64,000 nt of DNA from Candidatus Poribacteria bacterium (lineage in GTDB: Bacteria > Poribacteria > WGA-4E > WGA-3G). Positions 33,817-43,057 of this stretch are shown here, piece by piece. The stretch lies in assembly GCA_028820845.1 (NCBI GenBank), contig JAPPII010000074.1:62001-126000 (forward strand). The letters are read 5' to 3'. Made by a program: the position numbers and the translations under genes. Every line of letters begins with the position of its first letter. Position 1 is the first letter of the stretch. Below the pieces are notes generated by a model that was not told the DNA's origin, made no database searches, and saw only the letters and a program-made list of their open reading frames with translations.

Positions 33817-35640
33817 GTGAAGTGGATTAATACCGATCAGGTCTATGGAATCCTTGAGCAGATTCAGATCGGAAAGACACTCGATGAAGTATTTGAGAAC
33901 ATCTACGCTGGACTTCAGAATATAGTGCCACATAACCGGTTAGGCATCGCACTCATTGACGAATCCTCCGGCGATTTAGTGCAGTGCAAAACGAAATCGA
34001 ACAAAAAAATTTTGCTGGACAACGGGTTTTCAGCAAAAATCGAGGGGTCAAGCCTTGAACCTATCCTCAATTCAGGTGAAGCACGAATTATTGACGATTT
34101 TAGGGAAATTCTTGCAAGGAGACCGGCGCACTGGACACGATTAATGGTCCAAGAGGGGATGCGCTCAAACCTGACCCTTCCGCTCAAGGTGCAGGGTAAA
34201 CCCATTGGGGTCGTCTTTTTCACCAGTGAAAAACCCCGAGCATTCTCCGAGGCACATATTGGGCGGCTCAAACCTATTGCCGGACAACTCTCGATTCTGA
34301 TTGAAAAAGGGAGTTGGACAGACAAACTCGCCGAAAGCAATAAACGGTATCGCACACTTTTTGAGATGTCCAATGACGCAATCTTCATAGTTCCATCACT
34401 CACAGAAGCGTTTGTTACCGTAAACGAAAATTTCTGTGCCTGGCTCGGTTACACACACCAAGAACTCGTCAATCTGTCGCTGCGTGACCTAATGCATCCC
34501 GATGAATTTCAAAACACCCGCGAAACCCTCAAAAGCCTCGATCAACAGAATCCGATTACCTTCCAAACCGAACTGTTCCGTAAAAACAAGAATCGCTTGC
34601 CAGTGGAAATTCGCGCAATCCGAATTGTGCATGACGATCGGGGATTCATCCAAGGGTTCGCCCGGGACCTCTCAGAGGTAAAGGCACTCAATGCCCAACT
34701 CAAGGAACGCCATTCGTTTGGGAATCTCATCGGAAAAAATCGGAAAATGCGGGAGATTTTCGAGTTAATTCAACTCGTCGCCCCTATGAAAACGACGGTC
34801 CTGATTCAAGGCGAAAGCGGCACCGGCAAAGAACCGATTGCCCACGCAATCCACGACAATAGCGAGCGGGCAAAACAACCCTTCATCCGCGTCAATTGTG
34901 CTGGCTTGGTTGATAATTTGTTAGAGAGCGAACTCTTTGGACATGTCAAAGGTGCGTTTACGGATGCCATTGCGACCCGCGAAGGACGGTTCGCAGCTGC
35001 GGACGGCGGCACGCTTTTCCTTGATGAAATTGGCGAATTAAGTCTCGGAACACAAGCGAAGTTGCTCCGTGTTTTACAAGAGGGCGAATATGAGATGGTC
35101 GGTTCAACGGAGACAAAAAAAGTAGATGTCCGCGTCATTGCAGCGACAAATCGAATCCTGAAAACAGAAATTGAGGCTGGACGGTTCCGCGAGGATTTAT
35201 ACTATAGACTCAACGTCGTCCCGATTACCCCGCCGCCACTCCGTGAAAGGCGAGACGACCTTCCACTTCTCATTGAACACTTCATCGAAAAATTCAGTCA
35301 ACAGACACAGAAACCTATTCATCGCGCCTCACCCGAGGTCCTTGAAATCTTAATGGATTATGCCTACCCTGGCAACGTGCGGGAGTTGGAAAATATCATA
35401 GAGCATGCCTTCGTTAAGTGTCAGGGTGGCAGCATTGAAAAGCAACATCTACCGCTTGACCTTATTGCGTCGAGGGACGATATTGTTACGCAGGCACTCC
35501 GGGAAAGCAACCCGCTTGCTGCATTGGAACGTGAGTTAGTCCAACGGGTTTTGGAGGAGTCTGATGGGAAACCACAACTCGCTGCACAACGCTTGGGGAT
35601 TAGTCGGACAACCCTATGGCGCAAACTTAAGACAGTATAG
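33817..35640 (+). CDS. sigma-54-dependent activator: GAF-PAS-AAA+-HTH
   Basis: A 607-residue enhancer-binding protein. An N-terminal GAF domain (residues ~10-160) and a PAS domain (~180-295, LFEMSNDAIFIV and FARDLSEVK) sense a signal. The AAA+ domain (~305-540) has Walker A GESGTGKE, the motif ESELFGHVKGAFTDA, DGGTLFLDEIGEL (Walker B) and RFREDLYYRLNV. A Fis-type HTH closes the protein (AAQRLGISRTTLWRKL). GAFTDA replaces the normal GAFTGA that contacts sigma-54. Start: GTG at 33817 after GGGGGGAA. It is divergent from, and presumably activates, the M24/VOC operon. Confidence 0.9.
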   Translation: MKWINTDQVYGILEQIQIGKTLDEVFENIYAGLQNIVPHNRLGIALIDESSGDLVQCKTKSNKKILLDNGFSAKIEGSSLEPILNSGEARIIDDFREILARRPAHWTRLMVQEGMRSNLTLPLKVQGKPIGVVFFTSEKPRAFSEAHIGRLKPIAGQLSILIEKGSWTDKLAESNKRYRTLFEMSNDAIFIVPSLTEAFVTVNENFCAWLGYTHQELVNLSLRDLMHPDEFQNTRETLKSLDQQNPITFQTELFRKNKNRLPVEIRAIRIVHDDRGFIQGFARDLSEVKALNAQLKERHSFGNLIGKNRKMREIFELIQLVAPMKTTVLIQGESGTGKEPIAHAIHDNSERAKQPFIRVNCAGLVDNLLESELFGHVKGAFTDAIATREGRFAAADGGTLFLDEIGELSLGTQAKLLRVLQEGEYEMVGSTETKKVDVRVIAATNRILKTEIEAGRFREDLYYRLNVVPITPPPLRERRDDLPLLIEHFIEKFSQQTQKPIHRASPEVLEILMDYAYPGNVRELENIIEHAFVKCQGGSIEKQHLPLDLIASRDDIVTQALRESNPLAALERELVQRVLEESDGKPQLAAQRLGISRTTLWRKLKTV

Positions 35641-35783
35641 CTGAGCTATAGGACAATCGATTTGTGGTGGACCTGAGAAGAAATCCAGTACCAACATATT
35701 TTTTTATTGACAACTTCGCTGAGGTTAACATACCATAGCAATAAGCGTTGACCCATTGCTACCGTCCGAAAGGAGTACTGAAA

Positions 35784-36587
35784 ATGGCGAAGGAACTCTC
35801 ACTCGTTGCCTATAACGATTTAGAAAGCCAAGTTGAGGCACTGGAAAGGGATGGGTATGTCTATTTCCCCAACGTGCTTGATACCAATGAGATTGCTGAA
35901 TTGCGTGCGACTATGGATCAATTGCCAGCAATCCCAGCGTCTCATGACAGGGACGAAACACTTGAAAATGGTGACGCATTCCTCCACAAACTCATTAGCA
36001 ACGCCTTTAATCGCGACCCCTTGTATCTCCAATTCCTTGACAGATCCCCCGTTTTTGAAGTCGCCGAAGCAGCGCACGGTGAGGATTGCCATTGCATCGG
36101 TATGCATTCGTGGTTGACGGGACCGGGCCGCCCGGATCAGGGATTACATACGGATTGGCTGCCGATTCGTCTACCTGCAGATGTTCGTTCCGATCCACGC
36201 GTCAAAATCCCAATCTTCATCACGACTGCCCATTACTACCTCAACGATATGTACGAAGAATTGGGTCCGACGAAGTTTGTGCCGGGCAGTCATTTCTCTG
36301 GGTGTTCTCCAAACGGCGCAACAGAATGGAATAATCGGGGAGAAGAGAGTATCCTATGCAATGCGGGGGACGTGGTGCTTTTCCGCAGTGAAGTCTGGCA
36401 TCGTGGCTCAGCCAACACGAGCGACGAAACCCGTTATCTCTTGCAGGTACACTATGCGATGCGGATGATTACACAGAAATATCCGCCCTATCTGAATAAG
36501 TTTCAGTTTGATCCCTCAATTCTTGCCCAAGCGAATCCTCGACAAAGACGACTCCTCGGCGACCATCGACCCAGCAATTATGATTGA
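35784..36587 (+). CDS. phytanoyl-CoA dioxygenase (PhyH) family protein
   Basis: A 267-residue Fe(II)/2-oxoglutarate oxygenase. The opening is ALERDGYVYFPNVLDTNE; ligands are His-x-Asp in GLHTDWLPIRLP and the distal His in EVWHRGSANTSDETR, with the following Arg for 2-oxoglutarate. The segment KFVPGSHF is typical. The start is ATG 35784 with a GAAAGGAG signal. It follows the activator gene by 143 bp and precedes a truncated paralogue. Confidence 0.9.
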   Translation: MAKELSLVAYNDLESQVEALERDGYVYFPNVLDTNEIAELRATMDQLPAIPASHDRDETLENGDAFLHKLISNAFNRDPLYLQFLDRSPVFEVAEAAHGEDCHCIGMHSWLTGPGRPDQGLHTDWLPIRLPADVRSDPRVKIPIFITTAHYYLNDMYEELGPTKFVPGSHFSGCSPNGATEWNNRGEESILCNAGDVVLFRSEVWHRGSANTSDETRYLLQVHYAMRMITQKYPPYLNKFQFDPSILAQANPRQRRLLGDHRPSNYD

Positions 36588-36698
36588 AAGCACATGTAAT
36601 GTTGTTCTAAAGCGTAAGCAGCTCAAACCCAGTAGCGAATTAATCGGGAACCTGCCTGAAACGAAGTGGAAGGCAGACCGGAAACCTAACAATAAAAA

Positions 36699-36947
36699 AT
36701 GAATACACAACGGACAGGCGATCAGATTGAATTTTACCGCGAAAATGGATTTCTGGTTATTGACGACTTTCTGACGGGTGCCGAGTTGTCAGTGTGGCAG
36801 GATGCTGTTGACGAGGCTATCACAGAACATGTGAGCCGTGATGATGCCTACCACAATCGAAAGGGAGAAGACAATTACTACAAAGATGAACATCTGCCGT
36901 TGGTTTTCTCATATCAAAACGGTAGCACGTTGTCAAATCAGTCTTAA
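36699..36947 (+). pseudogene. truncated PhyH family N-terminal fragment
   Basis: 82 residues that match only the PhyH N terminus (QIEFYRENGFLVIDDFLTGAEL, then a Tyr/Asp-rich loop). The iron-binding core is absent and the frame ends at 36947. Such a short PhyH cannot be active. It is probably a decayed duplicate. Confidence 0.7.
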
Positions 36948-36976
36948 ATCGAAAACCAAATATCAGGAGTTTTCTC

Positions 36977-37312
36977 ATGTTGCGCGCAATTGTGAATGAA
37001 AAAATCATCGTGTTGATTCTATTGACGATATTATTTCTTACCGCTTGTGGTAGTGATGTCGATTATCTTGGGGACTCCTACTCGCCTACCGCCCATGTAG
37101 ATGTTTACTTCTCGGAGGATGATATAATCAAAGACTATCTGGTGATGGGACATGCTACTATAGAGGGAGGTGAGGCGGAGGCGTTACAAGAAAAGTTAAT
37201 GGAAAAGGCACGCGAGAGCGGCGCCGATGGAATCGTATTTGAAGAACTTCGAGTAGAGACCGGAGTATTACAAGTTAGATCTATTTTTATCAAGTATAAG
37301 AAGAATCAGTAA
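36977..37312 (+). CDS. small lipoprotein upstream of DUF6785 gene
   Basis: A 111-residue protein with a lipoprotein signal peptide ending LTAC (Cys24). The mature part contains VDVYFSEDDIIKDYLVMGHATIEGG and a helix with RESGADGIVFEEL, resembling small periplasmic-facing lipoproteins of unknown role. TAATG joins its stop to the next start (1-nt overlap), so it is translationally coupled with the DUF6785 protein. A role as an accessory lipoprotein for that membrane protein is an inference. Confidence 0.7.
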   Translation: MLRAIVNEKIIVLILLTILFLTACGSDVDYLGDSYSPTAHVDVYFSEDDIIKDYLVMGHATIEGGEAEALQEKLMEKARESGADGIVFEELRVETGVLQVRSIFIKYKKNQ

Positions 37313-39234
37313 TGTCGGACATAAAACCGACCCTATCCTTATCAAAACCGCCCTCACCAATCCGTTGGCGGTCTATCGCAGTTGGACTTCTTCTCATCCC
37401 CATCAATTGCTATTGGATTACCTATATTGAACTCGTCCAGTATTCCGCGCAGCCCACAATCGTCTCGTTGATTTTCACGGTTGTTTTCAACCTGCTTGTG
37501 TTGATAGGATTCAACCAGATATTCAAGCGATTCGTGCCTCGATTGGTGCTATCCCAAGGTGAACTCCTCGTCATCTATGTCATGTTATCTGTAGCGTCCG
37601 CCACAGCGGGGCACAGCATGATGGAGATTTTGGTCTCCACACTGGGGCACGCTTTCTGGTTCGCAACGCCAGAGAACGATTGGAAAGACCTGTTTTGGCG
37701 ATATATCCCGAGTTGGCTTGCTGTGACCGACAAGAACGTTCTTTCCGGCTACTACGAGGGTGATTCTACACTGCACACAAAGCAGCATCTGTTGGGGTGG
37801 CTAACGCCTGTGATGAATTGGTTCGCCTTTCTCTTTGTAATGCTGTTTGTGATGGTTTGTATCACTGTCATCGTGCGGAGACCATGGACGGAAGATGAGA
37901 AACTGGCGTATCCGATTATCCAACTTCCATCTCGAATGACAAGCGATGGTTTTTTTACGAATCGACTCATGTGGATTGCTTTCGGAATTGTAGCAGCTTT
38001 CGACATCATTAACGGTCTCCACCACGTCTTTCCTGCGATACCTTCTGTGTACGAGAAGGCATACCGTTTCAGATTCACAGAGAAGCCTTTCTCCGCGATG
38101 GGGTGGCTGAGATTAGGGATTTACCCGTTTGTGTTGGGCATCGGATTTCTGATTCCGTTGGATCTATTGTTTTCGACGTGGTTTTTCTTTTGGGTGTGGA
38201 AAGGACAACAGATCGTCGGAAGCGTTATGGGATTGGAAGGGACGGGTTATCCTTACATCAACTATCAGGGATTCGGGGCATATATGGGCATCTTTCTGAT
38301 TGCGGTGTGGAGGAGTCGAAAACACCTTCAGAATTTGTTGGGCGTGAAAACCCAGTCTGTGTCCACGCGGGATGAACCGATGTCGCCCCGGACTGTTGTT
38401 CTTGCACTTATTTTTGGCATTGCATTTCTGACCTTCTTTTGCTTGAGGGCAGGTATGTCCTTCTGGGCGATACTCGTTTTCTTTGGACTCTATTTTGCCT
38501 TTTCGACGGCGGTTTCCCGGATGCGCGCCGAACTCGGATCGCCGATGCACGACTTGCACTACACGGGACCCGAACGGGTCATGGTTGCGGCTGTAGGCAC
38601 CCGTCCGCTGGGACCGATGAATCTTTCGATGTTCTCTTTTTTCTGGTTCTTTACACGCACCTTCGATTCGCACCCGATGCCCCATCAACTTGAAGGATTC
38701 AAACTTGCCGCAACGTCAGGAGTCCGAAGTCGTTTCATGCTATTTGCGATCCTGATAGCACTGTTCGTCGGCATCCTCTCGCAATTTTGGGCACTTATAT
38801 CCATCCCTTATCGACTCGGTGCTTTACACGAGATGTCCCGCGTGCCAATCGTCTACGGGTCTGAACCGTGGACGCATCTACAGAAATGGTTAACACACCC
38901 ATTACCTCCGGATTATTGGGCGTTAGGATTTACTGGGATAGGGCTATTGTTCGCACTTTTCCTGATGCTAATGCGAATGAAGTTTTTTTGGTTCCCGTTT
39001 CATCCCGCAGCGTATGCCGCTGTGTGTGGGAGTTGGGCGGTCAATTACATCTGGTTCAGTCTTGGGATCGTGTGGGTGCTGAAATTGGTTCTGCTGAAAT
39101 ACGGCGGGAGAAATGCCCATCGAAAGGCGATGCCATTTTTTCTCGGCTTGATACTCGGACAATTTACCGTCGGGAGTCTGTGGACAATATTGGGGATGGT
39201 GTTTAACATACCTGCTTATGGAATTTGGCCATAG
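37312..39234 (+). CDS. DUF6785-type polytopic membrane protein, paralogue of 28179
   Basis: A 640-residue protein with 12-14 hydrophobic segments. It shares the PENDWKDLFWRYIPSWLAV / PENEWRSLFFQYIPEW motif, the EKLAYPIIQLPS loop and a C-terminal GRNAHRKAMPFFLGLILG block with the protein at 28179-30227. The first is next to GH32 and this one is followed 89 bp later by an enolase-superfamily dehydratase, so a shared role in solute uptake for sugar-type catabolism is plausible. Start overlaps the lipoprotein stop. Confidence 0.75.
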   Translation: MSDIKPTLSLSKPPSPIRWRSIAVGLLLIPINCYWITYIELVQYSAQPTIVSLIFTVVFNLLVLIGFNQIFKRFVPRLVLSQGELLVIYVMLSVASATAGHSMMEILVSTLGHAFWFATPENDWKDLFWRYIPSWLAVTDKNVLSGYYEGDSTLHTKQHLLGWLTPVMNWFAFLFVMLFVMVCITVIVRRPWTEDEKLAYPIIQLPSRMTSDGFFTNRLMWIAFGIVAAFDIINGLHHVFPAIPSVYEKAYRFRFTEKPFSAMGWLRLGIYPFVLGIGFLIPLDLLFSTWFFFWVWKGQQIVGSVMGLEGTGYPYINYQGFGAYMGIFLIAVWRSRKHLQNLLGVKTQSVSTRDEPMSPRTVVLALIFGIAFLTFFCLRAGMSFWAILVFFGLYFAFSTAVSRMRAELGSPMHDLHYTGPERVMVAAVGTRPLGPMNLSMFSFFWFFTRTFDSHPMPHQLEGFKLAATSGVRSRFMLFAILIALFVGILSQFWALISIPYRLGALHEMSRVPIVYGSEPWTHLQKWLTHPLPPDYWALGFTGIGLLFALFLMLMRMKFFWFPFHPAAYAAVCGSWAVNYIWFSLGIVWVLKLVLLKYGGRNAHRKAMPFFLGLILGQFTVGSLWTILGMVFNIPAYGIWP

Positions 39235-39323
39235 TCAAAGTATAGTGAGTTTACGGGCACCCACAAGGGATGTCCCTACATATTTCTATAATTCACCACA
39301 ATCTAAAAGGAGAGAAAAATAGA

Positions 39324-40451
39324 ATGAGGATTCAAAAAATTCAGGCGTTTCCGCTTGCGTATCCTGAGCCACACTACAAAGGTATCGAACGCTACATCAC
39401 GCTCGCTCGCGTGGAGAGCGACGACGGTCTTGTGGGTTGGGGGGAGTGTATCTCACAATTTCGAGAAGCAACACTCGCGACACAGATAATCATTGAACAG
39501 GGATTCGCACCGTTAATTATTGGTGAAGACGGTTTAGATGTGGAACGGCACTGGCGTAAAATGCTTGATCACATCTGGTGGTATGGTCCCGAAGGCATTG
39601 CTGCTTTTGCTGTCAGTGCTGTAGATATGGCGTTATGGGACTTAAAGGGCAAAGCACTCGGTTTGCCGGTTTGTCAACTCCTTGGCGGTCAGCTCCACGA
39701 CAAAATCGTTGCTATGGCATCAATCATTTTTGATATGGAAGATTTGGATTGGACGCTCAACGAATTTCAGTGGATGCGCGAGGAAAACTACCGCGTCGTT
39801 AAAGGGGGTTGGGGAATGCGACCAGAAGCGGTCTTCGGTCTCGACCGCCAGCGCGACCTTGAGATGATTCGGCGTGTGCGTGAAGTGATCGGAGACGAGC
39901 TTGAGTTTGTCATTGATACACCTGGCCACCGTCGTATATGGGATGTCCCGACCGCCATTCAACGTTTCCGAGACCTTGAGCCTTATCGACTCAAATGGAT
40001 TGAGCAACCCCTGCCTCCTGAAAACTTTGAAGCATACGCTCAGCTGCGGTCAGCGGTTATGACCCCCATCGGGACCGGTGAAGATGAGTGGAATGTCGAA
40101 AGTTACAAACGACTCATCCAGTCCGGTGGTGTCGATATTGTCCAAATTGATCCGGGACGCTGCCACGGACTCACTGGCAGCCGACACGTCATCAAACTCG
40201 TTGAGGCTGAGAACCTTCTGTTCAGCGCGCATTCGTGGAGTAGTGCCTTAAACACCGCTGCGAGTCTGCACATGTTAGCGAGTTCGACACATGCCGATTG
40301 CTCGGATTTTAAGCCCCACGAATCCCCGATGCAGCATGAATTGGTCAGCGATCCGTGGGGGCAAGAGGATGGTTACGTCGCTCTTCGCGATGTTCCAGGA
40401 TTGGGAGTCACCGTACGGGAAGATGTTGTGCAAAAATATCTGTTTGGATAG
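39324..40451 (+). CDS. enolase-superfamily (mandelate racemase/muconate lactonising-like) enzyme
   Basis: A 375-residue member of the enolase superfamily: N-terminal capping domain (IERYITLARVESDDGLVGWGE) and TIM barrel. Metal-site acids are Asp in EFVIDTPGH, Glu in WIEQPLPPENF and Glu in GTGEDEWN; a barrel Lys is in VVKGGWGM and His in AHSW. The ends fit the mandelate-racemase subgroup, likely a sugar-acid dehydratase or racemase. ATG 39324 follows AAAGGAGAG. It is followed by a convergent alcohol dehydrogenase gene. Confidence 0.88.
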   Translation: MRIQKIQAFPLAYPEPHYKGIERYITLARVESDDGLVGWGECISQFREATLATQIIIEQGFAPLIIGEDGLDVERHWRKMLDHIWWYGPEGIAAFAVSAVDMALWDLKGKALGLPVCQLLGGQLHDKIVAMASIIFDMEDLDWTLNEFQWMREENYRVVKGGWGMRPEAVFGLDRQRDLEMIRRVREVIGDELEFVIDTPGHRRIWDVPTAIQRFRDLEPYRLKWIEQPLPPENFEAYAQLRSAVMTPIGTGEDEWNVESYKRLIQSGGVDIVQIDPGRCHGLTGSRHVIKLVEAENLLFSAHSWSSALNTAASLHMLASSTHADCSDFKPHESPMQHELVSDPWGQEDGYVALRDVPGLGVTVREDVVQKYLFG

Positions 40452-40454
40452 CCA

Positions 40455-41384
40455 TTACGTCCCTGCTACGACCCCCTTGATATAACTGCCGTCTCCATTT
40501 GTTGCGTCCTTGAGAAGTGCAGGATAATCTTCAAGCGGTACGATATGCGTTACAAGCGGTCTTAGGTCGATGTGGCCACGCTCAAGCATCCGAATTGCGG
40601 GTGGAAATGTATCCCTAATCTTTGCGCCCGGCGATGAGCTCACCAAGTTAAACGCACCGCCGTGCCACTCGGAACCGTTGATGGTCACCTCTTCTCGGAT
40701 GCAACCGAAGAGGTTGATGTGTCCGCCTCTACGAACGATTTTCGTCGCGAGGTTTAACCCATCAGGCTTCCCCGAACAGTCAAATACCACATCAATTGGA
40801 AATGCTTTCAGCTCCGATATGAGTTCAGAGGCGGAAATTTCCTTAGGGTTGTACGTGAGGTCAGCCCCTAACGACTTCGCCAGTTGCAGCCGTTTCTCAA
40901 CAATATCAATAGCGATAAGGTTAGATGTATAAAAGCGGCTGAGTGCTTGGACGAACATCATCCCCATAAAACCACATCCGATGACTGCGACGTTATCAGC
41001 CGGTAGCAGCGGTGCCGTGTCGAGTCCTGTTACAACACATGAGACGGGTTCAACTAACCAGTATTCGTCTGGAATGTCCGATTCTGGAACGATGTATATC
41101 TGATCCGCTGGGCAGTTTTTGAGACCATCAAACCCTAACACGCTGCCCGTAACACGCATCCCTTCCTCAATACCTTGAACACCGCTCCCAACTTTAGTAA
41201 CATAGCCGACACCTTCATGACCCGGCGGCGCGTACCCGCCGTCCCGAAAGGTCGCTAAGTCCCATGCGCAGACCCCACATGCAGCGCGCTGGACTTGCAC
41301 TTCTCCCACTTGCGGGTCGCGGACATCAATATCAATGATCTCAACTCCGCCGTTTTCTCCATACCTAATCGTTTGTGTCTTCAT
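40455..41384 (-). CDS. zinc-type (MDR) alcohol dehydrogenase
   Basis: A 309-residue medium-chain dehydrogenase. Residues CGVCAWDLATF and GHEGVGYVTKVG are the catalytic zinc and GHE motifs. The structural-zinc loop usual in alcohol dehydrogenases is absent, as in shorter threonine/sorbitol types. The Rossmann motif is VAVIGCGFMGMMFVQALS. The N-terminal region is short. The ATG at 41384 has an AGGGAGG signal and lies inside the end of the brnA-like gene (20-nt overlap). Confidence 0.88.
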   Translation of the reverse strand: MKTQTIRYGENGGVEIIDIDVRDPQVGEVQVQRAACGVCAWDLATFRDGGYAPPGHEGVGYVTKVGSGVQGIEEGMRVTGSVLGFDGLKNCPADQIYIVPESDIPDEYWLVEPVSCVVTGLDTAPLLPADNVAVIGCGFMGMMFVQALSRFYTSNLIAIDIVEKRLQLAKSLGADLTYNPKEISASELISELKAFPIDVVFDCSGKPDGLNLATKIVRRGGHINLFGCIREEVTINGSEWHGGAFNLVSSSPGAKIRDTFPPAIRMLERGHIDLRPLVTHIVPLEDYPALLKDATNGDGSYIKGVVAGT

Positions 41385-41688
41385 TTGATATGCCTCCCTG
41401 TCCGTTTGCTTCCATGTATGACCGGAGTACCGTATTAATTTGTGCTTCGTAATCAACGTTACGGGCTTTGAACCACTTTAAGATATCCTGATCGATACTC
41501 GCAAAGTGTGAAGGGAGAGGCGCGGTTTTCCAAAAAGTTTCATCGGTAGGTTGGGCATCTTTATCATTAAGCGCGTCCTGATAAACTTCCTCATCGGTCA
41601 TGGCATCGACCTTTTCCCAATCTGTTTCATCGGGAACATGTGCAAGTTCTTCACGCGTATATTTGACTAAAGTAGATTTGTCTTTCAT
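41365..41688 (-). CDS. brnA: BrnA-like antitoxin
   Basis: A 107-residue protein. The C-terminal part DQDILKWFKARNVDYEAQINTVLRSYM is the BrnA ribbon-helix-helix region (D.DVL.WFK..G pattern). N-terminal half: Lys/Asp rich with TREELAHVPDETDWEKV. It overlaps its BrnT partner (38 nt) and the downstream dehydrogenase start. Likely autorepressor and antitoxin. Confidence 0.85.
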   Translation of the reverse strand: MKDKSTLVKYTREELAHVPDETDWEKVDAMTDEEVYQDALNDKDAQPTDETFWKTAPLPSHFASIDQDILKWFKARNVDYEAQINTVLRSYMEANGQGGISNEDTND

Positions 41689-41929
41689 TTTTCGTTGCCT
41701 TCCTTGCTGAAATAATGCGACGCCTGCTGCCGCGCCACGTATAAACCACATACAAGAGACTACTTGCGCTTCGACCAAGGACAACGATTCTTTTTTCATC
41801 GTAGTCGTATCGAGCATCTACGCGCTCTATCCGATCCGGATCATCAAAGACGAGGGAAGCGCGTTTGAAACTAATTCCACGTTTTTGGATACATTCTTGA
41901 TTCTTCTGCTCGTCCCATTCGAATTCCAT
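41651..41929 (-). CDS. brnT: BrnT-like ribonuclease toxin
   Basis: A 92-residue BrnT family toxin: FEWDEQKNQECIQKRGISFKRA, ARYDYDEKRIVVLGRS and RIISARKATKNERQIYF. The fold is RelE/ParE-like RNase. It precedes the BrnA-like gene with a 38-nt overlap. The usual arrangement brnT-brnA is conserved. Confidence 0.88.
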   Translation of the reverse strand: MEFEWDEQKNQECIQKRGISFKRASLVFDDPDRIERVDARYDYDEKRIVVLGRSASSLLYVVYTWRGSRRRIISARKATKNERQIYFSQIYA

Positions 41930-42024
41930 TATGGCAGGTTTGAGGCGTGTCTTATTCTAATTCTTACAAATTGTCTGAACTTTAATGCAGTATAACATAT
42001 TTTGTGTGAATAGTTAAGAGAAAT

Positions 42025-42930
42025 CTAATCGGACAAATTCGCGTTACTTCCACAACCGGCAGTCTCCGTGAGGTAGGGAACTTGCCAGTCAGTGTTCCGA
42101 ATATAGTGTTTCCAGAAGAAGATAGCAAACGGTGTAATGATTGTGAACCCTATGAGTCCTATCCACCAGAGTTCTTGAAATTCTTCGAGCGTCGTTTCTG
42201 AAGGAGAGGCATCAGACAGTATCTCAAACCACTCCATAATTGATGGAATGCTGTTATTTGCTATATGGATGACCATTGGAATAAAAAGCGACTTCGTTCG
42301 GATATAAAAAACAGCCATCACACAACCGAAACAAAATGCACCAATAGGGTCGAGATGCAAAATGGCGAAAACCAATGATGACGCAAAAATGCTTCGCAAC
42401 ACACCCCACTTGACAGCCCATCGCGTTAATAAGATACCGCGAAAGAAAAATTCTTCAACCATAGGTGCGATAAAAACAGCCGTTAAAAAGACCAACAGAT
42501 TCGCCAGCACATGTTTATCGCTACTCAACGAGATTGTAGAGTGGTCACTTTCAATAAATCGCTCTTGGAAGAATTCAGGCATGAAGAAGGCTATGGGAAA
42601 GTAAAGGAGAAAGAAGGTTGATAAGGAGAAAATGACCTGGGGGAATGCCCAGAGACTATACAATCCAAGTCTACGCCACGTCGGGAACTCTCCACACAGT
42701 TGCCTGTAAGACAGACCTGCACGCCCTAACATTCCGAAGGTAAACAGACAGAAGAAAACATACAATAGTGGTAGTATCACGGATCCTCGAAGTGGTGCCG
42801 ACTTACCTTTAAACCAGGCAGGTAAGAATGCTCCGAGGATAACAACGGTAAAACCAGTCGCGATAAAGGCGAGAATGGCGTAGCCAACTAATGCCCTAAA
42901 CCGAATTTTTTCAAAAGGATTGATGTACAT
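42025..42930 (-). CDS. CPBP family intramembrane metalloprotease
   Basis: A 301-residue polytopic protein with ~8 hydrophobic segments. The catalytic motifs are APMVEEFFFRGILL (EExxxR), VFAILHLDP (FxxxH) and VIHIANN (HxxxN/D). CPBP proteases cleave membrane peptides, in some bacteria to give immunity or process signals. No bacteriocin-like neighbour is visible. Monocistronic. Confidence 0.9.
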   Translation of the reverse strand: MYINPFEKIRFRALVGYAILAFIATGFTVVILGAFLPAWFKGKSAPLRGSVILPLLYVFFCLFTFGMLGRAGLSYRQLCGEFPTWRRLGLYSLWAFPQVIFSLSTFFLLYFPIAFFMPEFFQERFIESDHSTISLSSDKHVLANLLVFLTAVFIAPMVEEFFFRGILLTRWAVKWGVLRSIFASSLVFAILHLDPIGAFCFGCVMAVFYIRTKSLFIPMVIHIANNSIPSIMEWFEILSDASPSETTLEEFQELWWIGLIGFTIITPFAIFFWKHYIRNTDWQVPYLTETAGCGSNANLSD

Positions 42931-43013
42931 GTTAATATCTATCTAATGCCTCTGTCCTCTAATCAGAGAAGATAGGTGAGACTCTGACGCAAACTAACAG
43001 TTTATGCTACATA

Positions 43014-43045
43014 CAAAAAAGAGGCTCGCGTTCGGCGCGCCTCTT
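43014..43045 (-). terminator. intrinsic terminator of the enolase-superfamily gene at 43058
   Basis: On the minus strand, AAGAGGCGCGC pairs imperfectly with the segment ending GCCTCTT, then T6. The arms AAGAGGC and GCCTCTT lie at 43019-43025 and 43039-43045; the A6 in the plus strand precedes them. Confidence 0.7.
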
Positions 43046-43057
43046 GGTAGAGATGTG

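Noticed and set aside
36508-36702. ORF between two PhyH genes
   Set aside because: It lies mostly inside the preceding PhyH gene in another frame, has no ribosome site and no recognisable domain.
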